Below, piece after piece: positions 1 through 11,200 of a DNA stretch of 64,000 nucleotides. The notes under the pieces were generated by a model, which was not told the origin of the DNA, made no database searches, and worked only from the letters and a program-made list of their open reading frames with translations. Within the stretch, counting starts at the first letter, position 1. Every line of letters starts with the position of its first letter. The position numbers and the translations under genes were made by a program. Source of the stretch: Mimachlamys varia (lineage: Eukaryota; Mollusca; Bivalvia; Pectinida; Pectinidae); contig OX392536.1 in assembly GCA_947623455.1 (NCBI GenBank), positions 13,015,282 to 13,079,281 of the forward strand. Direction: 5' to 3'.

Positions 1-611
1 ACGGGTACATTCCCCTTTTATTAAACACTTGCATTGTTCTCTGTAGAACTGTTACATTCCCCTTTTATTAAACACTTGCATTGTTCTCTGTAGAACGGGT
101 ACATTCCCCTTTTATTAAACACTTGCATTGTTCTCTGTAGAACTGTTACATTCCCCTTTTATTAAACACTTGCATTGTTCTCTGTAGAACTGTTACATTC
201 CCCTTTTATTAAACACTTGCATTGTTCTCTGTAGAACGGGTACATTCCCCTTTTATTAAACACTTGCATTGTTCTCTGTAGAACGGGTACATTCCCCTTT
301 TATTAAACACTTGCAATGTTCTCTGTAGAACGGGTACATTCCCCTTTTATTAAACACTTGCATTGTTCTCTGTAGAACGGGTACATTCCCCTTTTATTAA
401 ACACTTGCATTGTTCTCTGTAGAACTGTTACATTCCCCTTTTATTAAACACTTGCATTGTTCTCTGTAGAACGGGTACATTCCCCTTTTATTAAACACTT
501 GCATTGTTCTCTGTAGAACGGGTACATTCCCCTTTTATTAAACACTTGCATTGTTCTCTGTAGAACTGTTACATTCCCCTTTTATTAAACACTTGCATTG
601 TTCTCTGTAGA

Positions 612-2303
612 ACGGGTACATTTCCCTTTTATTAAATACTTGCATTGTTCTCTGTAGAACGGGTACATTTCCCTTTTATTAAACACTTGCATTGTTCTCT
701 GTAGAACTGTTACATTCCCCTTTTATTAAACACTTGTATTGTTCTCTGTAGAACGGGTACATTTCCCTTTTATAAAACACTTGCATTGTTCTCTGTAGAA
801 CGGGTACATTTCCCTTTTATTAAACACTTGCATTGTTCTCTGTAGAACGGGTACATTCCCCTTTTATTAAACACTTGCATTGTTCTCTGTAGAACGGGTA
901 CATTCCCCTTTTATTAAACACTTGCATTGTTCTCTGTAGAACGGGTACATTCCCCTTTTATCAAACACTTGCAATATTCTCTGTAGAACTGTTACATTCC
1001 CCTTTTATTAAACACTTGCAATGTTCTCTGTAGAACGGGTACATTCCCCTTTTATTAAACACTTGCATTGTTCTCTGTAGAACTGTTACATTCCCCTTTT
1101 ATTAAACACTTGCATTGTTCTCTGTAGAACTGGTACATTCCCCTTTTATTAAACACTTGCATTGTTTTCTGTAGAACTGTTACATTCCCCTTTTATTAAA
1201 CACTTGCATTGTTCTCTGTAGAACGGGTACATTCCCCTTTTATTAAACACTTGCATTGTTCTCTGTAGAACTGTTACATTCCCCTTTTATTAAACACTTG
1301 CATTGTTCTCTGTAGAACTGTTACATTCCCCTTTTATTAAACACTTGCATTGTTCTCTGTAGAACGGGTACATTCCCCTTTTATTAAACACTTGCATTGT
1401 TCTCTGTAGAACTGTTACATTCCCCTTTTATTAAACACTTGCATTGTTCTCTGTAGAACGGGTACATTTCCCTTTTATTAAATACTTGCGTTGTTCTCTG
1501 TAGAACGGGTACATTTCCCTTTTATTAAACACTTGCATTGTTCTCTGTAGAACTGTTACATTCCCCTTTTATTAAACACTTGTATTGTTCTCTGTAGAAC
1601 GGGTACATTTCCCTTTTATTAAACACTTGCATTGTTCTCTGTAGAACGGGTACATTTCCCTTTTATTAAACACTTGCATTGTTCTCTGTAGAACGGGTAC
1701 ATTCCCCTTTTATTAAACACTTGCATTGTTCTCTGTAGAACGGGTACATTCCCCTTTTATTAAACACTTGCATTGTTCTCTGTAGAACGGGTACATTCCC
1801 CTTTTATCAAACACTTGCAATATTCTCTGTAGAACTGTTACATTCCCCTTTTATTAAACACTTGCAATGTTCTCTGTAGAACGGGTACATTCCCCTTTTA
1901 TTAAACACTTGCATTGTTCTCTGTAGAACTGTTACATTCCCCTTTTATTAAACACTTGCATTGTTCTCTGTAGAACTGGTACATTCCCCTTTTATTAAAC
2001 ACTTGCATTGTTTTCTGTAGAACTGTTACATTCCCCTTTTATTAAACACTTGCATTGTTCTCTGTAGAACGGGTACATTCCCCTTTTATTAAACACTTGC
2101 ATTGTTCTCTGTAGAACTGTTACATTCCCCTTTTATTAAACACTTGCATTGTTCTCTGTAGAACGGGTACATTCCCCTTTTATTAAACACTTGCATTGTT
2201 CTCTGTAGAACGGGTACATTTCCCTTTTATTAAACACTTGCATTGTTCTCTGTAGAACTGTTACATTCCCCTTTTATTAAACACTTGCATTGTTTTCTGT
2301 AGA
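612..2303. repeat. 18-monomer (846-bp) higher-order duplication in the 47-bp array
   Basis: Two adjacent blocks, 612-1457 and 1458-2303, carry the same sequence of variant monomers. Landmarks repeat at exactly 846 bp: the AAATACTTGC monomer (612/1458), the TTATCAAAC plus CAATATTC monomer (TCAAAC at 961/1807), and the ACTGGTAC monomer with TTTTCTG (1129/1975). Some monomers differ between copies, for example ATAAAAC at about 773 against ATTAAAC in the second block, and a class swap near 1317/2163. The agreement is weakest in the last few monomers. Confidence 0.88.
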
Positions 2304-2866
2304 ACTGTTACATTCCCCTTTTATTAAACACTTGCATTGTTCTCTGTAGAACGGGTACATTCCCCTTTTATTAAACACTTGCATTGTTCTCTGTAGAACT
2401 GTTACATTCCCCTTTTATTAAACACTTGCATTGTTCTCTGTAGAACGGGTACATTCCCCTTTTATTAAACACTTGCATTGTTCTCTGTAGAACTGTTACA
2501 TTCCCCTTTTATTAAATACTTGCGTTGTTCTCTGTAGAACGGGTACATTTCCCTTTTATTAAACACTTGCATTGTTCTCTGTAAAACTGTTACATTCCCC
2601 TTTTATTAAACACTTGCATTGTTCTCTGTAGAACGGGTACATTCCCCTTTTATTAAACACTTGCATTGTTCTCTGTAGAACTGTTACATTCCCCTTTTAT
2701 TAAACACTTGCATTGTTCTCTGTAGAACTGTTACATTCCCCTTTTATTAAACACTTGCATTGTTCTCTGTAGAACGGGTACATTCCCCTTTTATTAAACA
2801 CTTGCAATGTTCTCTGTAGAACGGGTACATTCCCCTTTTATTAAACACTTGCATTGTTCTCTGTAG

Positions 2867-5800
2867 AACGGGTACATTCCCCTTTTATTAAACACTTGCA
2901 TTGTTCTCTGTAGAACGGGTACATTCCCCTTTTATTAAACACTTGCATTGTTCTCTGTAGAAGGGGTACATTTCCCTTTTATTAAACACTTGCAATGTTC
3001 TCTGTAGAACGGGTACATTCCCCTTTTATTAAACACTTGCATTGTTCTCTGTAGAACTGTTACATTCCCCTTTTCTTAAACACTTGCATTGTTCTCTGTA
3101 GAACGGGTACATTCCCCTTTTATTAAACACTTGCATTGTTCTCTGTAGAACTGTTACATTCCCCTTTTATTAAACACTTGCATTGTTCTCTGTAGAACGG
3201 GTACATTCCCCTTTTATTAAACACTTGCATTGTTCTCTGTAGAACGGGGACATTCCCCTTTTATTAAACACTTGCATTGTTCTCTGTAGAACTGTTACAT
3301 TCCCCTTTTATTAAACACTTGCATTGTTCTCTGTAGAACGGGTACATTCCCCTTTTATTAAACACTTGCATTGTTCCCTGTAGAACGGGTACATTCCCCT
3401 TTTATTAAACACTTGCATTGTTCTCTGTAGGACTGTTACATTCCCCTTTTATTAAACACTTGCATTGTTCTCTGTAGAACGGGTACATTCCCCTTTTATT
3501 AAACACTTGTATTGTTCTCTGTAGGACTGTTACATTCCCCTTTTATTAAACACTTGCATTGTTCCCTGTAGAACGGGTACATTCCCCTTTTATTAAACAC
3601 TTGTATTGTTCTCTGTAGGACTGTTACATTCCCCTTTTATTAAACACTTGCATTGTTCTCTGTAGAACGGGTACATTCCCCTTTTATTAAACACTTGCAT
3701 TGTTCTCTGTAGAACGGGTACATTCCCCTTTTATTAAACACTTGCATTGTTCTCTGTAGAACTGTTACATTCCCCTTTTATTAAATACTTGCGTTGTTCT
3801 CTGTAGAACGGGTACATTTCCCTTTTATTAAACACTTCTTGCATTGTTCTCTGTAGAACTGTTACATTCCCCTTTTATTAAACACTTGCATTGTTCTCTG
3901 TAGAACGGGTACATTCCCCTTTTATTAAACACTTGCATTGTTCTCTGTAGAACGGGTACATTTCCCTTTTATTAAACACTTGCATTGTTCTCTGTAGAAC
4001 GGGTACATTCCCCTTTTATTAAACACTTGCATTGTTCTCTGTAGAACTGTTACATTCCCCTTTTATTAAACACTTGCATTGTTCTCTGTAGAACGGGTAC
4101 ATTCCCCTTTTATTAAACACTTGCATTGTTCTCTGTAGAACGGGTACATTCCCCTTTTATTAAACACTTGCATTGTTCTCTGTAGAACTGTTACATTCCC
4201 CTTTTCTTAAACACTTGCATTGTTCTCTGTAGAACGGGTACATTCCCCTTTTATTAAACACTTGCATTGTTCTCTGTAGAACGGGTACATTCCCCTTTTA
4301 TTAAACACTTGCATTGTTCTCTGTAGAACTGTTACATTCCCCTTTTATTAAACACTTGCATTGTTCTCTGTAGAACGGGTACATTCCCCTTTTATTAAAT
4401 ACTTGCGTTGTTCTCTGTAGAACGGGTACATTCCCCTTTTATTAAACACTTGCAATGTTCTCTGTAGAACGGGTACATTCCCCTTTTATTAAACACTTGC
4501 ATTGTTCTCTGTAGAACGGGTACATTCCCCTTTTATTAAACACTTGCATTGTTATCTGTAGAACTGTTACATCCCCCTTTTATTAAACACTTGCAATGTT
4601 CTCTGTAGAACGGGTACATTCCCCTTTTATTAAACACTTGCATTGTTCTCTGTAGAACGGGTACATTCCCCTTTTATTAAACACTTGCAATGTTCTCTGT
4701 AGAACGGGTACATTCCCCTTTTATTAAACACTTGCATTGTACTCTGTAGAACGGGTACATTCCCCTTTTATCAAACACTTGCAATGTTCTCTGTAGAACT
4801 GTTACATTCCCCTTTTATTAAACACTTGCAATGTTCTCTGTAGAACGGGTACATTCCCCTTTTATTAAACACTTGCAATGTTCTCTGTAGAACGAGTACA
4901 TTCCCCTTTTATTAAACACTTGCAATGTTCTCTGTAGAACGGGTACATTCCCCTTTTATTAAACACTTGCAATGTTCTCTGTAGAAAGAGTACATTCCCC
5001 TTTTATTAAACACTTGCAATGTTCTCTGTAGAACGGGTACATTCCCCTTTTATTAAACACTTGCATTGTTCTCTGTAGAACGGGTACATTCCCCTTTTAT
5101 TAAATACTTGCGTTGTTCTCTGTAGAACGGGTACATTTCCCTTTTATTAAACACTTGCATTGTTCTCTGTAGAACTGTTACATTCCCCTTTTATTAAACA
5201 CATGCATTTTTCTCTGTAGAACGGGTACATTCCCCTTTTATTAAACACTTGCATTGTTCTCTGTAGTACTGTTACATTCCCCTTTTATTAAACACTTGCA
5301 TTGTTCTCTGTAGAACTGTTACATTCCCCTTTTATTAAACACTTGCATTGTTCTCTGTAGAACGGGTACATTCCCCTTTTATTAAACACTTGCATTGTTC
5401 TCTGTAGAACGGGTACATTCCCCTTTTATTAAACACTTGCATTGTTCTCTGTAGAACGGGTACATTCCCCTTTTATTAAACACTTGCATTGTTCTCTGTA
5501 GAACGGGTACATTCCCCTTTTATTAAACACTTGCATTGTTCTCTGTAGAACTGTTACATTCCCCTTTTATTAAACACTTGCATTGTTCTCTGTAGAACGG
5601 GTACATTCCCCTTTTATTAAATACTTGCGTTGTTCTCTGTAGAACGGGTACATTTCCCTTTTATTAAACACTTGCATTGTTCTCTGTAGAACTGTTACAT
5701 TCCCCTTTTATTAAACACTTGCATTGTTCTCTGTAGAACGGGTACATTCCCCTTTTATTAAACACTTGCATTGTTCTCTGTAGAACGGGTACATTCCCCT

Positions 5801-7900
5801 TTTATTAAACACTTGCATTGTTCTCTGTAGAAGGGGTACATTTCCCTTTTATTAAACACTTGCAATGTTCTCTGTAGAACGGGTACATTCCCCTTTTATT
5901 AAACACTTGCATTGTTCTCTGTAGAACTGTTACATTCCCCTTTTATAAAACACTTGCATTGTTCTCTGTAGAACGGGTACATTCCCCTTTTATTAAACAC
6001 TTGCATTGTTCTCTGTAGAACTGTTACATTCCCCTTTTATTAAACACTTGCATTGTTCTCTGTAGAACGGGTACATTCCCCTTTTATTAAACACTTGCAT
6101 TGTTCTCTGTAGAACGGGGACATTCCCCTTTTATTAAACACTTGCATTGTTCTCTGTAGAACTGTTACATTCCCCTTTTATTAAACACTTGCATTGTTCT
6201 CTTGTAGAACGGGTACATTCCCCTTTTATTAAACACTTGCATTGTTCCCTGTAGAACGGGTACATTCCCCTTTTATTAAACACTTGCATTGTTCTCTGTA
6301 GAACGGGTACATTCCCCTTTTATTAAACACTTGTATTGTTCTCTGTAGAACTGTTACATTCCCCTTTTATTAAACACTTGCATTGTTCTCTGTAGAACGG
6401 GTACATTCCCCTTTTATTAAACACTTGCATTGTTCTCTGTAGAACGGGTACATTCCCCTTTTATTAAACACTTGCATTGTTCTCTGTAGAACTGTTACAT
6501 TCCCCTTTTATTAAACACTTGCATTGTTCTCTGTAGAACGGGTACATTCCCCTTTTATTAAATACTTGCGTTGTTCTCTGTAGAACGGGTACATTCCCCT
6601 TTTATTAAACACTTGCATTGTTCTCTGTAGAACGGGTACATTCCCCTTTTATTAAACACTTGCATTGTTCTCTGTAGAACGGGTACATTCCCCTTTTATT
6701 AAACACTTGCATTGTTCTCTGTAGAACGGGTACATTTCCCTTTTATTAAACACTTGCATTGTTCTCTGTAGAACGGGTACATTCCCCTTTTATTAAACAC
6801 TTGCATTGTTCTCTGTAGAACGGGTACATTTCCCTTTTATTAAACACTTGCATTGTTCTCTGTAGAACGGGTACATTCCCCTTTTATTAAACACTTGCAT
6901 TGTTCTCTGTAGAACGGGTACATTTCCCTTTTATTAAACACTTGCATTGTTCTCTGTAGAACGGGTACATTCCCCTTTTATTAAACACTTGCGTTGTTCT
7001 CTGTAGAACGGGTACATTCCCCTTTTATTAAACACTTGCATTGTTCTCTGTAGAACTGTTACATTCCCCTTTTATTAAACACTTGCATTGTTCTCTGTAG
7101 AACGGGTACATTCCCCTTTTATTAAACACTTGCATTGTTCTCTGTAGAACGGGTACATTCCCCTTTTATTAAACACTTGCATTGTTCTCTGTAGAACTGT
7201 TACATTCCCCTTTTCTTAAACACTTGCATTGTTCTCTGTAGAACGGGTACATTCCCCTTTTATTAAACACTTGCATTGTTCTCTGTAGAACGGGTACATT
7301 CCCCTTTTATTAAACACTTGCATTGTTCTCTGTAGAACGGGTACATTCCCCTTTTATTAAACACTTGCAATGTTCTCTGTAGAACGGGTACATTCCCCTT
7401 TTATTAAACACTTGCATTGTTCTCTGTAGAACGGGTACATTCCCCTTTTATTAAACACTTGCATTGTTCTCTGTAGAACTGTTACATCCCCCTTTTATTA
7501 AACACTTGCAATGTTCTCTGTAGAACGGGTACATTCCCCTTTTATTAAACACTTGCATTGTTCTCTGTAGAACGGGTACATTCCCCTTTTATTAAACACT
7601 TGCAATGTTCTCTGTAGAACGGGTACATTCCCCTTTTATTAAACACTTGCATTGTACTCTGTAGAACGGGTACATTCCCCTTTTATCAAACACTTGCAAT
7701 GTTCTCTGTAGAACTGTTACATTCCCCTTTTATTAAACACTTGCAATGTTCTCTGTAGAACGGGTACATTCCCCTTTTATTAAACACTTGCAATGTTCTC
7801 TGTAGAACGAGTACATTCCCCTTTTATTAAACACTTGCAATGTTCTCTGTAGAACGGGTACATTCCCCTTTTATTAAACACTTGCAATGTTCTCTGTAGA
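2867..7900. repeat. ~2.9-kb-spaced duplicated block in the 47-bp array
   Basis: Rare variants recur at a spacing of 61-62 monomers. AAGGGGTACATTT is at 2961 and 5831 (2,870 bp), ACGGGGACATT at 3244 and 6114 (2,870), ACATCCCCC at 4571 and 7486 (2,915), and ACGAGTACA at 4892 and 7807 (2,915). The offsets are 61 x 47 + 3 and 62 x 47 + 1, so they agree with the two small insertions plus one extra monomer in the second block. The first copy spans about 2867-4985 and the second about 5737-7900. Some monomers between landmarks have been gained or lost. Confidence 0.82.
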
Positions 7901-8058
7901 ACGGGTACATTCCCCTTTTATTTAACACTTGCATTGTTCTCTGTAGAACGGGTACATTCCCCTTTTATTTAACACTTGCATTGTTCTCTGTAGAAAGGAT
8001 ACCTTTCCCTTTTATTAAACACTTTCATTGTTCTCTGTAGGAAGGCTACATTCCCCTT

Positions 8059-8529
8059 CTACACATGCCGCAGAGCTGAAGTATGTATGTGCTGCTTTCC
8101 GGCGGGAAAATGCACTACGTGTATCTTCCCCGAATTCACAGGATATAGTTTCGATATTGCACTCATGACTGTCAATGGTTCCTTAAAAGAAACTGCTTTT
8201 TTGTCATGTTTGATAGCAGTAGATATGGCTGAATGTCATGATAGTTTATTACTTAATAAACTATCTAAAAACGGAGGTCACGTGACAGTCTATGGCAAAA
8301 TGTCTCATGAAATGTGCCTTTAATTTTCGGCCTTGAGGAAAATCTTCTGAATGACTCTATCGCTGGTCAAGTGACATATATTCATGCACTAGAGACGGTT
8401 TCCTGGTCTCCCCCTCCCCATGTGTTACCCTACGACAAAACTGGGCTGTATTTATCAAATATGTCTCTTATCTTGGCGCTTATCTCTAGTTACCAATCTT
8501 TACATATGTTACTAATCCATTTAACCCCG
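8059..8529. other. unassigned single-copy-looking DNA
   Basis: This stretch follows the last decayed 47-bp monomer. Short open frames exist (for example 8087-8323 plus) but they carry no motif I recognise, have no supporting context, and are of a length expected by chance. The only structured element I see is the palindrome at 8240-8265. Confidence 0.6.
8240..8265. repeat. 26-bp near-perfect palindrome
   Basis: Two perfect 12-base arms (GATAGTTTATTA and its reverse complement) are separated by only CT. The flanking bases do not extend the pairing. It could extrude as a cruciform or be a dimer binding site. No function can be assigned from sequence. Confidence 0.85.
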
Positions 8530-8884
8530 TAGTCTGGGCGGATCGCTCGAGTGGTAACACTCCGGTCTCCCAAGCAGGCGGCCGGGGTTCGATACCCGAA
8601 GTCATCCTACGCATGGAGAAGGTGCTTACACAAATTTGACCCGTAAACAGTATAAAATGGCATGGAGGTGGTGTTGAGGTATCTGTCCTGTAGCATTCAA
8701 GTGGGATGGCACTATAAAAGATGCCGTTGGAAGCACGGTCCAACTACCAATACAACGCAATATATCTCCAGCACACTCACATACATACACACATAGGGAG
8801 ATATTAGCCAGGTGGTATATATAGGACAAGTTGTTAGCGCCTGATAAGGCAGATCCTGCGAATTCCTTCAAATTGTATGTATGT
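8530..8884 (+). mobile_element. tRNA-derived SINE (copy 1)
   Basis: The 5' part resembles a tRNA and could act as an internal RNA polymerase III promoter. A box-A-like GCTCGAGTGGT lies at about 8545-8555, and a good box B, GGTTCGATACC, at 8586-8596, with tRNA-like spacing. The T-stem is only partly paired, so this is a degenerate tRNA head and not a tRNA gene. A roughly 270-bp unrelated body follows, containing AGCGCC (8836-8841) and GGCAG (8848-8852). The copy seems to end in TGTATGTATGTG (8873-8884), a short tandem tail typical of SINEs. I could not identify a target-site duplication, so both ends are approximate. The family name is unknown to me. Confidence 0.78.
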
Positions 8885-8975
8885 GTTAAATTGAACTGAT
8901 TGTATAAAAAATTTAAATGTACTGTTAAGACTTAAAGGTAACTTACGTTAGCTACATAGGGCACTCTAGCAATAT

Positions 8976-10251
8976 TTTTTTATATTTAGATCTTCCTTGG
9001 GAACTGATATCTTCCCGAAACTGTGGAAATTAGTTTTAGTTATGCAGTCATTTAAAAAGGGTGGCAAACAATTGTCCTCTTATTATAGACCAATCGCGCT
9101 ACTAAGTACATGTACTATAGGAAACGTTTTTGAACGGCTTGTTGTTAAATATCTGAATAATTATTAACTTGATAACTTACTAATATATAAATACCAATCT
9201 GGTTTCCAACCAGGTCATTCTACTGTCCATCAAATTATCATACATTATGTGAAAATATTGAAAAAAAATGCAGCCAATTTGTTTAATATGAATAACAATC
9301 TGGTTAAAATTCAAAATTGGGCAGAAAAATGGCTAGTTAAATTTAATCCTTTGAAAACGGAAGCTTTACTTATTTCAAACACTGAACATGATCATGCTAT
9401 AGATATTAGATTTTGTAGATCACCATAAGCATGTGGGAGTAACTTTAGATGAAAATTGTAAATGGGGCAGACACATTGAAAATATATGTAAAACTTTTTC
9501 AAAACAGGTAAGTATCCTTCGTAAACTTAAAGGCCCATTATACGTAACTTTCGGCAAAACTTGAAGCTAAAATCTAGCCTAATAACTTATTATATTTATA
9601 GATTTAGTTAAGATTAACTGATATCAGCAATATTCAAGATGAATCCTTTCGCGGTTACCGGTACGGCAGCATTTGAAACACTCTATTTGTAAACACGCGC
9701 CCATTTCGAACCGTCTTCTACCTTCGGTTTGTTGTTGAAGTGGGCCCCATCTGAATTATTTTCAATTCTTTAGATTTTTTTGTCAAGAGTTTCTTGTTAG
9801 TTACCGGTCAGGTTTACTTCGCTTTAGGCTTATTTTTACATTGTTATCAACTGAATTTTTTCAGAATTTTTCAGAATCACGAAAATTTCCCTGAAGTTAC
9901 GTATATTTGGCCTTTAAATATATTCCTAATAGGCAAACTCTTATTAAGATTTATAAAACGTACATCTTTCCATTACTAGAATATTGTTTTAAGGTTTGGG
10001 ACGGGGGCTCTCTCAGTGACGCAGACAAATTGAAAAAACTGCAGTTAGAATCCGCACGAATAATCACTGGTTTACCATCATATACCAGTATGAAATCACT
10101 TTACTCTGAAAGCGGGTTAGAACCACTATCTAACCGTCGCTCTAAAAGAAAACTACAGTTTTTTTATAAAACCATTAACCAACTCACACCTAACTATCCA
10201 TACTCCTTACTAACTTCTTTAGTCTCCGAAAATTCGACTACCACTAACTAA
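8976..10251 (+). pseudogene. decayed non-LTR retrotransposon reverse transcriptase (jockey/CR1-like), internally deleted and interrupted
   Basis: Translated pieces match the conserved architecture of LINE reverse transcriptases. The first piece (about 8976-9260) carries FPKLWK, FKKGG, YYRPIALLS, an FERLV segment and QSGFQPGHSTVHQ, which correspond to the N-terminal RT blocks. An in-frame TAA lies at 9165-9167. The next piece (about 9268-9417) reads NWAEKWLVKFNPLKTEALLIS, which normally follows the catalytic YADD/FADD block. The roughly 130-140 residues between, including the catalytic aspartates, are missing, with a run of eight A at the join. After another TAA at 9426-9428 the frame shifts: HVGVTLDENCKWGRHIENI (from 9430) runs to LRKLK at 9531. 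There a 383-bp element interrupts it. Beyond the insert, YIPNRQTLIKIYKTYIF, LEYC, VWDGG and the LQLESARIITG block run in frame to a stop at 10249-10251. No endonuclease domain is visible. This is a dead fragment. Confidence 0.9.
9527..9917. mobile_element. 383-bp MITE-like element in the LINE, flanked by TTAA
   Basis: TTAA at 9527-9530 and TTAA at 9914-9917 flank an element at 9531-9913. Its ends are inverted repeats: the left 24 bases (starting AGGCCCATTATACGTAACTT) match the reverse complement of the right 24 bases at 20 positions. Removing the element and one TTAA rejoins the flanking LINE reading frame exactly, from the LRKLK codons into YIPNRQ, which identifies the insertion boundaries. 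A TTAA duplication would fit piggyBac-type insertion. Because TTAAAGGCC is partly palindromic at the join, a TA duplication (Tc1/mariner-like) with AAGGCC ends fits equally well. The interior codes for no transposase, so it is non-autonomous. Confidence 0.85.
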
Positions 10252-10869
10252 CTCCTTTTGATCCAGATAGGTGTTACCCTCCTTAAAATATCGGAACCTT
10301 TGCAGAGAAATATAAATTACACAGTGATAGTTACATGTACGGTGTGTTTTAACATTAATATGACAAAGACAAAGCCTAAAAGAGCGTAGCTTTATTAAAT
10401 ATCTTATATTTACTGAGAATCATTAATGTTCAGAATGAGATACAATCTCAATAATTTAAAGTCGGCAAGTCGAAAAAAAACATCAGCTTCTGAAGCAACG
10501 CCGGAGATAAATGCAACAGCCGTAATAAGCTGAAAGATAATCCGGTTATTTTTAACCTTCCGGATATAACCGATGATGGCCGAGTGTGACGTTACGTAAT
10601 AATGTGTTGTGTTTCCGGTTTCCCCACTTGAGGGCTACTTCCGGACGAAAAAATCAAAGGAGGGTTAGCAAGGGGAACAACTTTGTTTACGCACGCATAT
10701 CTTACCATTTAAGAGCTGCACTCTAAATAACAAAAAAAATGTGATCTGAATTGAAGTACATGTATGCTATCAAAACAACCAGTTTATTGTTCTTTTATTG
10801 AATGATTTTATACTCAACCATGTACATATTTTAAATAAGTTCAGGGCCTACTTGTGCATAATAGGTATA
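10252..10869. other. unassigned DNA downstream of the LINE fragment
   Basis: Part of this may be the 3' untranslated end of the retrotransposon, but I see no poly-A or tandem tail to mark its end. A small bulged hairpin lies at 10540-10565. Otherwise there is nothing I can name; stops are frequent in all frames. Confidence 0.5.
10540..10565. repeat. small bulged inverted repeat
   Basis: GGTTA (10544-10548) pairs with TAACC (10553-10557) across a TTTT loop. ATCCGG (10540-10545) can alternatively pair with CCGGAT (10560-10565). It lacks the T-run and context of a bacterial terminator and may be chance or part of an unrecognised repeat. Confidence 0.4.
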
Positions 10870-11200
10870 CAGTGTAGCAGGCACTGCGGTCTATTGCTAG
10901 GACGACGGGCTCGTGACTGAAGGGTTGCTAGTTCGAGTCAAAGTCACATCACTGAGTTGTATCCTTGAGTAAGAAACTTTACCCCACTTGCTTCAGTCTA
11001 CTCAGCTGTAAATGCGTACGTGGCTTTGCAGTGTTAGTAATTGTAGAATGCTAGCTGTGAGCGCCGAAGTGGCAGCACCGGTTGTAGGCTCTAATGGTGT
11101 TAAGAACAATATTGACTGAGGCCCTGTAACCACAGATAAGGATTGTTAAACAGCTTTAAGACGACCTATTAACAAGACTGTGGCAAAGATGTATGTAAGA
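10870..11200 (+). mobile_element. tRNA-derived SINE (copy 2, different subfamily)
   Basis: A box-B-like AGTTCGAGTC lies at 10930-10939, preceded by a weak tRNA-like head (from about 10870) with no convincing box A. The body contains TGTATCCTTGAGTAAGAAAC (about 10958-10977) followed by CAGCTGTAAATG (about 11004-11015). From memory, this arrangement is common in SINE bodies of marine invertebrates. AGCGCC (11060-11065) and GGCAG (11071-11075) recur here as in the SINE at 8530-8884. A GATGTATGTAAG stretch near 11189-11200 looks like the tail. The ends are approximate and no target duplication was recognised. Confidence 0.68.

Larger units (their letters stand above)
1..8058. repeat. 47-bp satellite array (left part outside window)
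   Basis: Head-to-tail 47-bp monomers fill this stretch. Each begins ACGGGTAC or ACTGTTAC, has a core CCCCTTTTATTAAACACTTG, and ends CATTGTTCTCTGTAGA. Position 1 coincides with a monomer start, and the last start is at 8042, so there are 171 complete copies plus a partial one. The length 8,041 equals 171 x 47 + 4, and the extra 4 bases are a 3-bp insertion near 3837 and a 1-bp insertion near 6203. Two main classes (GGG or TGT at monomer positions 3-5) are interspersed. Secondary variants are TTTCCC for TTCCCC, AATACTTGCG for AACACTTGCA, CAATG for CATTG, and TTATCAAAC. Copies from about 7901 onward decay and the repeat stops at about 8058. No coding potential is evident. The array begins outside the window. 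Confidence 0.98.

Noticed and set aside
1..8058. CRISPR-like regular repeats
   Set aside because: The 47-bp units abut with no unique spacers and the context is eukaryotic; it is a satellite.
8531..8604. Functional tRNA gene
   Set aside because: Boxes A and B are present, but the T-stem is only partly paired, the anticodon stem has mismatches, and a SINE body follows directly.
8087..8871. Four short open frames (8087-8323 and 8314-8532 plus; 8486-8743 and 8626-8871 minus)
   Set aside because: No recognisable motif. The two minus-strand frames lie wholly or largely over the SINE and in the opposite orientation. The lengths are within chance expectation.
8931..8962. Second copy of the MITE terminus (TTAAAGG followed by TAACTTACGT)
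   Set aside because: Only the first seven bases and a loose motif agree with the terminus at 9527-9554, and no partner end is nearby.
9794..9979. 61-codon plus-strand frame
   Set aside because: It spans the right end of the inserted element and the LINE in a frame other than the conserved RT frame, so it is a chance overlap.
10252..10440. Continuation of the LINE coding region past its stop
   Set aside because: I found no match to the usual C-terminal blocks in any frame after 10251.
10590..10605. CRE-like promoter element (TGACGTTACGTAAT)
   Set aside because: It is a single short match with no TATA box, transcript or gene nearby to support it.
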